Assembly: GCA_002408105.1 (NCBI GenBank)
Contig: DHQM01000007.1
Span: 4,236 to 9,883, forward strand
From: Gammaproteobacteria bacterium UBA5338
GTDB taxonomy: Bacteria > Pseudomonadota > Gammaproteobacteria > Pseudomonadales > UBA5862
Direction: 5' to 3'
Length of the DNA stretch: 5,648 bases
The position numbers and the translations under genes were made by a program. Position 1 is the stretch's first letter. Each line of letters starts with the position of its first letter. The notes under the pieces are model-generated. The model saw only the letters and a list, made by a program, of their open reading frames with translations, ran no database searches and was not told the origin of the DNA. Below, in pieces: positions 3,953-5,648 of this stretch.

Positions 3953-5648
3953 ATGCACGCTCCAGTCACTCCCCGCACGCTGCTAGCGCTCACGCAGCGG
4001 CCGCGGTTCGCGTATTTCTCGATGGAAATTGCGCTGGAAAGTGGCGTTCATACCTACAGTGGCGGGCTGGGTGTGCTCGCTGGAGATACCCTCAGATCGG
4101 CGGCCGACCTTGCGATTCCCATGGTCGCGGTCAGCCTCGTCAGCCGGGCTGGCTACTTCAAGCAAGTCATCGACCCCGATGGCCGTCAGCGCGAAGAGCC
4201 CGCGCACTGGTCACCGGAGGATCAGCTAATACCACTGAGCGCCAAGGTTGCGCTGCAAATCAACGGCCGAGCGGTGTGGATCACCGCTTGGCTATACACC
4301 TTGCCCGGACGCCTGGACGGCGACCAGCCCGTCATCCTGCTTGACACCCGTTTGCCAGAAAATCACCCCGACGACCAGACCCTGACCGACCACCTGTACG
4401 GCGGCGACGAGGCCTACCGGTTCAAGCAGGAAATGGTGCTCGGCATGGGCGGGGTGCGCATGCTCCGGGCACTGGGGTTTGAAATTAGCCAGTACCACAT
4501 GAACGAAGGCCACGCGGCGCTGCTCGCCCTTGAGCTCTTGAACCACCACGCCCGCCCCGTTGAGCATGTGCGGCCTGGAGAGTCACGCTACGCACCACCT
4601 ATGGTGCGTGAGCTTTGCAGCTTCACCACCCACACTCCGGTCGAGGCGGGTCACGACCAGTTCGACTACGACCTGGTGCTGTCCCACCTCGGTGACTTCA
4701 TCGACCTTGCCACCCTAAAGCAACTGGCGGGGGAGCAGCGCCTCAACATGACACGCCTGGCACTCAACCTCAGCGAATTCGTCAATGGAGTCGCCAAGAA
4801 GCATGCGGAGGTATCGCGGGGATTCTTTCCCGGTTACCGCCTGCACGCGATCACCAACGGTGTCCACCCAGCGACTTGGACGGCCCCCAGTTTCGCGGCG
4901 CTGTATGACCGCTGGATTCCCGGCTGGTGCCATGAACCAGAGTTGCTCACGCGTGCGGACCAGATCAGTGACGTTGAAATCGACCAGGCACACCAGGCGG
5001 CACGGGAGGCCCTGGTTCGCACCGTGCGGGACCGCACCGGCTTCGAGTTGGCGCCAGACCGACCCATCATCGGCTTTGCGCGGCGGATGACCGCCTACAA
5101 ACGGCCATTGCTGCTGTTCTCACAATTGGACCGCCTGCGGGCAACCGCACAGGAATTTCCCTTCCAGATCGTGGTGGCGGGCAAGGCCCACCCGCGGGAC
5201 GATGCCGGCAAGCAGGCCATCCACCGGCTTCATCAACTGGCCAATGAGATCCGCAACGAAATTCCAATGGTGTTCGTGCCCGACCATGACATGGACCTTG
5301 GTCTGGCACTGACCTCCGGGGCGGACATTTGGTTGAACACACCACTGCGTCCTTTGGAGGCATCAGGCACAAGCGGGATGAAGGCCGCCTTGAACGGCGT
5401 CCCTCAACTCAGCGTGCTGGATGGATGGTGGATCGAAGGTTGCATAGAAGATGTGACCGGATGGGCGATCGGCTCCGGTCACGACCCCGACGACACCACC
5501 GAGGCAACCGCACTGTACGATGTTCTCCAGAACAAGGTGTTGCCGCTGTACTATGGATACCGTGGGGGACGCACAGCTTGGTTCCAGGTCATGAAACAAG
5601 CAATCGCGAAAAACGCTTCGTTCTTTAACAGCCACCGCATGATGCGCC
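3953..5648 (+). CDS. glgP: Alpha-glucan (glycogen/maltodextrin) phosphorylase, GT35 short form, 3' end cut
   Basis: This cytosolic PLP enzyme splits alpha-1,4-glucans with phosphate to give glucose-1-phosphate. 565 codons are present, and the frame is open to the edge. Seen: FAYFSMEIALESGVHTYSGG (19-38) followed by LGVLAGDTLRSAADL, the N-terminal signature of the short bacterial/archaeal alpha-glucan phosphorylases. Next come YHMNEGHAAL (181-190) with the likely catalytic His, FTTHTPVEAGHDQF (224-237), ITNGVHPATW (300-309), GFARRMTAYKRP (374-385), VVAGKAHPRDDAGKQ (407-421), and EASGTSGMKAALNG (469-482), in which K477 should bind PLP. Residues SFFNSHRMMR (556-565) match the usual near-terminal motif, so probably only about 20 residues are missing. 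There is no N-terminal DUF3417-like extension. It is likely co-transcribed with the metal exporter; no sugar-responsive element is visible. Family assignment is firm; the symbol follows common usage, and preference for glycogen versus maltodextrin is not decided. Confidence 0.93.
   Translation, partial: MHAPVTPRTLLALTQRPRFAYFSMEIALESGVHTYSGGLGVLAGDTLRSAADLAIPMVAVSLVSRAGYFKQVIDPDGRQREEPAHWSPEDQLIPLSAKVALQINGRAVWITAWLYTLPGRLDGDQPVILLDTRLPENHPDDQTLTDHLYGGDEAYRFKQEMVLGMGGVRMLRALGFEISQYHMNEGHAALLALELLNHHARPVEHVRPGESRYAPPMVRELCSFTTHTPVEAGHDQFDYDLVLSHLGDFIDLATLKQLAGEQRLNMTRLALNLSEFVNGVAKKHAEVSRGFFPGYRLHAITNGVHPATWTAPSFAALYDRWIPGWCHEPELLTRADQISDVEIDQAHQAAREALVRTVRDRTGFELAPDRPIIGFARRMTAYKRPLLLFSQLDRLRATAQEFPFQIVVAGKAHPRDDAGKQAIHRLHQLANEIRNEIPMVFVPDHDMDLGLALTSGADIWLNTPLRPLEASGTSGMKAALNGVPQLSVLDGWWIEGCIEDVTGWAIGSGHDPDDTTEATALYDVLQNKVLPLYYGYRGGRTAWFQVMKQAIAKNASFFNSHRMMR

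Overview
The window is GC-rich with strongly G/C-biased third codon positions. It carries a Fur-type operator ahead of feoAB. Together these suggest a beta- or gammaproteobacterium, but the sequence does not fix the genus. There are four protein-coding genes in two divergent transcription units, separated by a long non-coding region (about 2360-2955).

Minus-strand unit (2359 down to 1): a promoter with a TTGACA -35 and an overlapping Fur box (2328-2346) leads into a leader of about 160 nt. The leader holds three back-to-back inverted repeats (2283-2210). It is followed by feoA (2166-1855) and feoB (1862 to the window edge), which overlap by 8 nt. FeoA and FeoB form the ferrous-iron uptake system. 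FeoB is clear up to about residue 581. The last 40 or so residues before the edge are not FeoB but the start of a family 2 glycosyltransferase, read in the same frame. This is a chimeric junction at about 105-125, most likely an assembly or contig-end artefact and less likely a true rearrangement.

Plus-strand unit (about 2882 to 5648): an extended -10 promoter (TGgTATGAT), flanked by two copies of CCTGCCAGAC, leads into a CDF-family zinc/divalent-cation exporter (2956-3912). A 40-nt gap follows, then an alpha-glucan (glycogen/maltodextrin) phosphorylase (3953 to the edge) that lacks only its extreme C-terminus. Each gene has its own good ribosome binding site.

Functionally, an iron importer and a metal exporter stand back to back around a regulatory region rich in dyads, so the locus is a metal-homeostasis neighbourhood. 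The phosphorylase appears to ride on the exporter transcript with no obvious biochemical link. No mobile element, CRISPR array, tRNA or rRNA was seen. The least explained parts are the feoA leader structure, the repeats around the exporter promoter, and the FeoB/glycosyltransferase junction. I did not find a convincing new multi-gene system.
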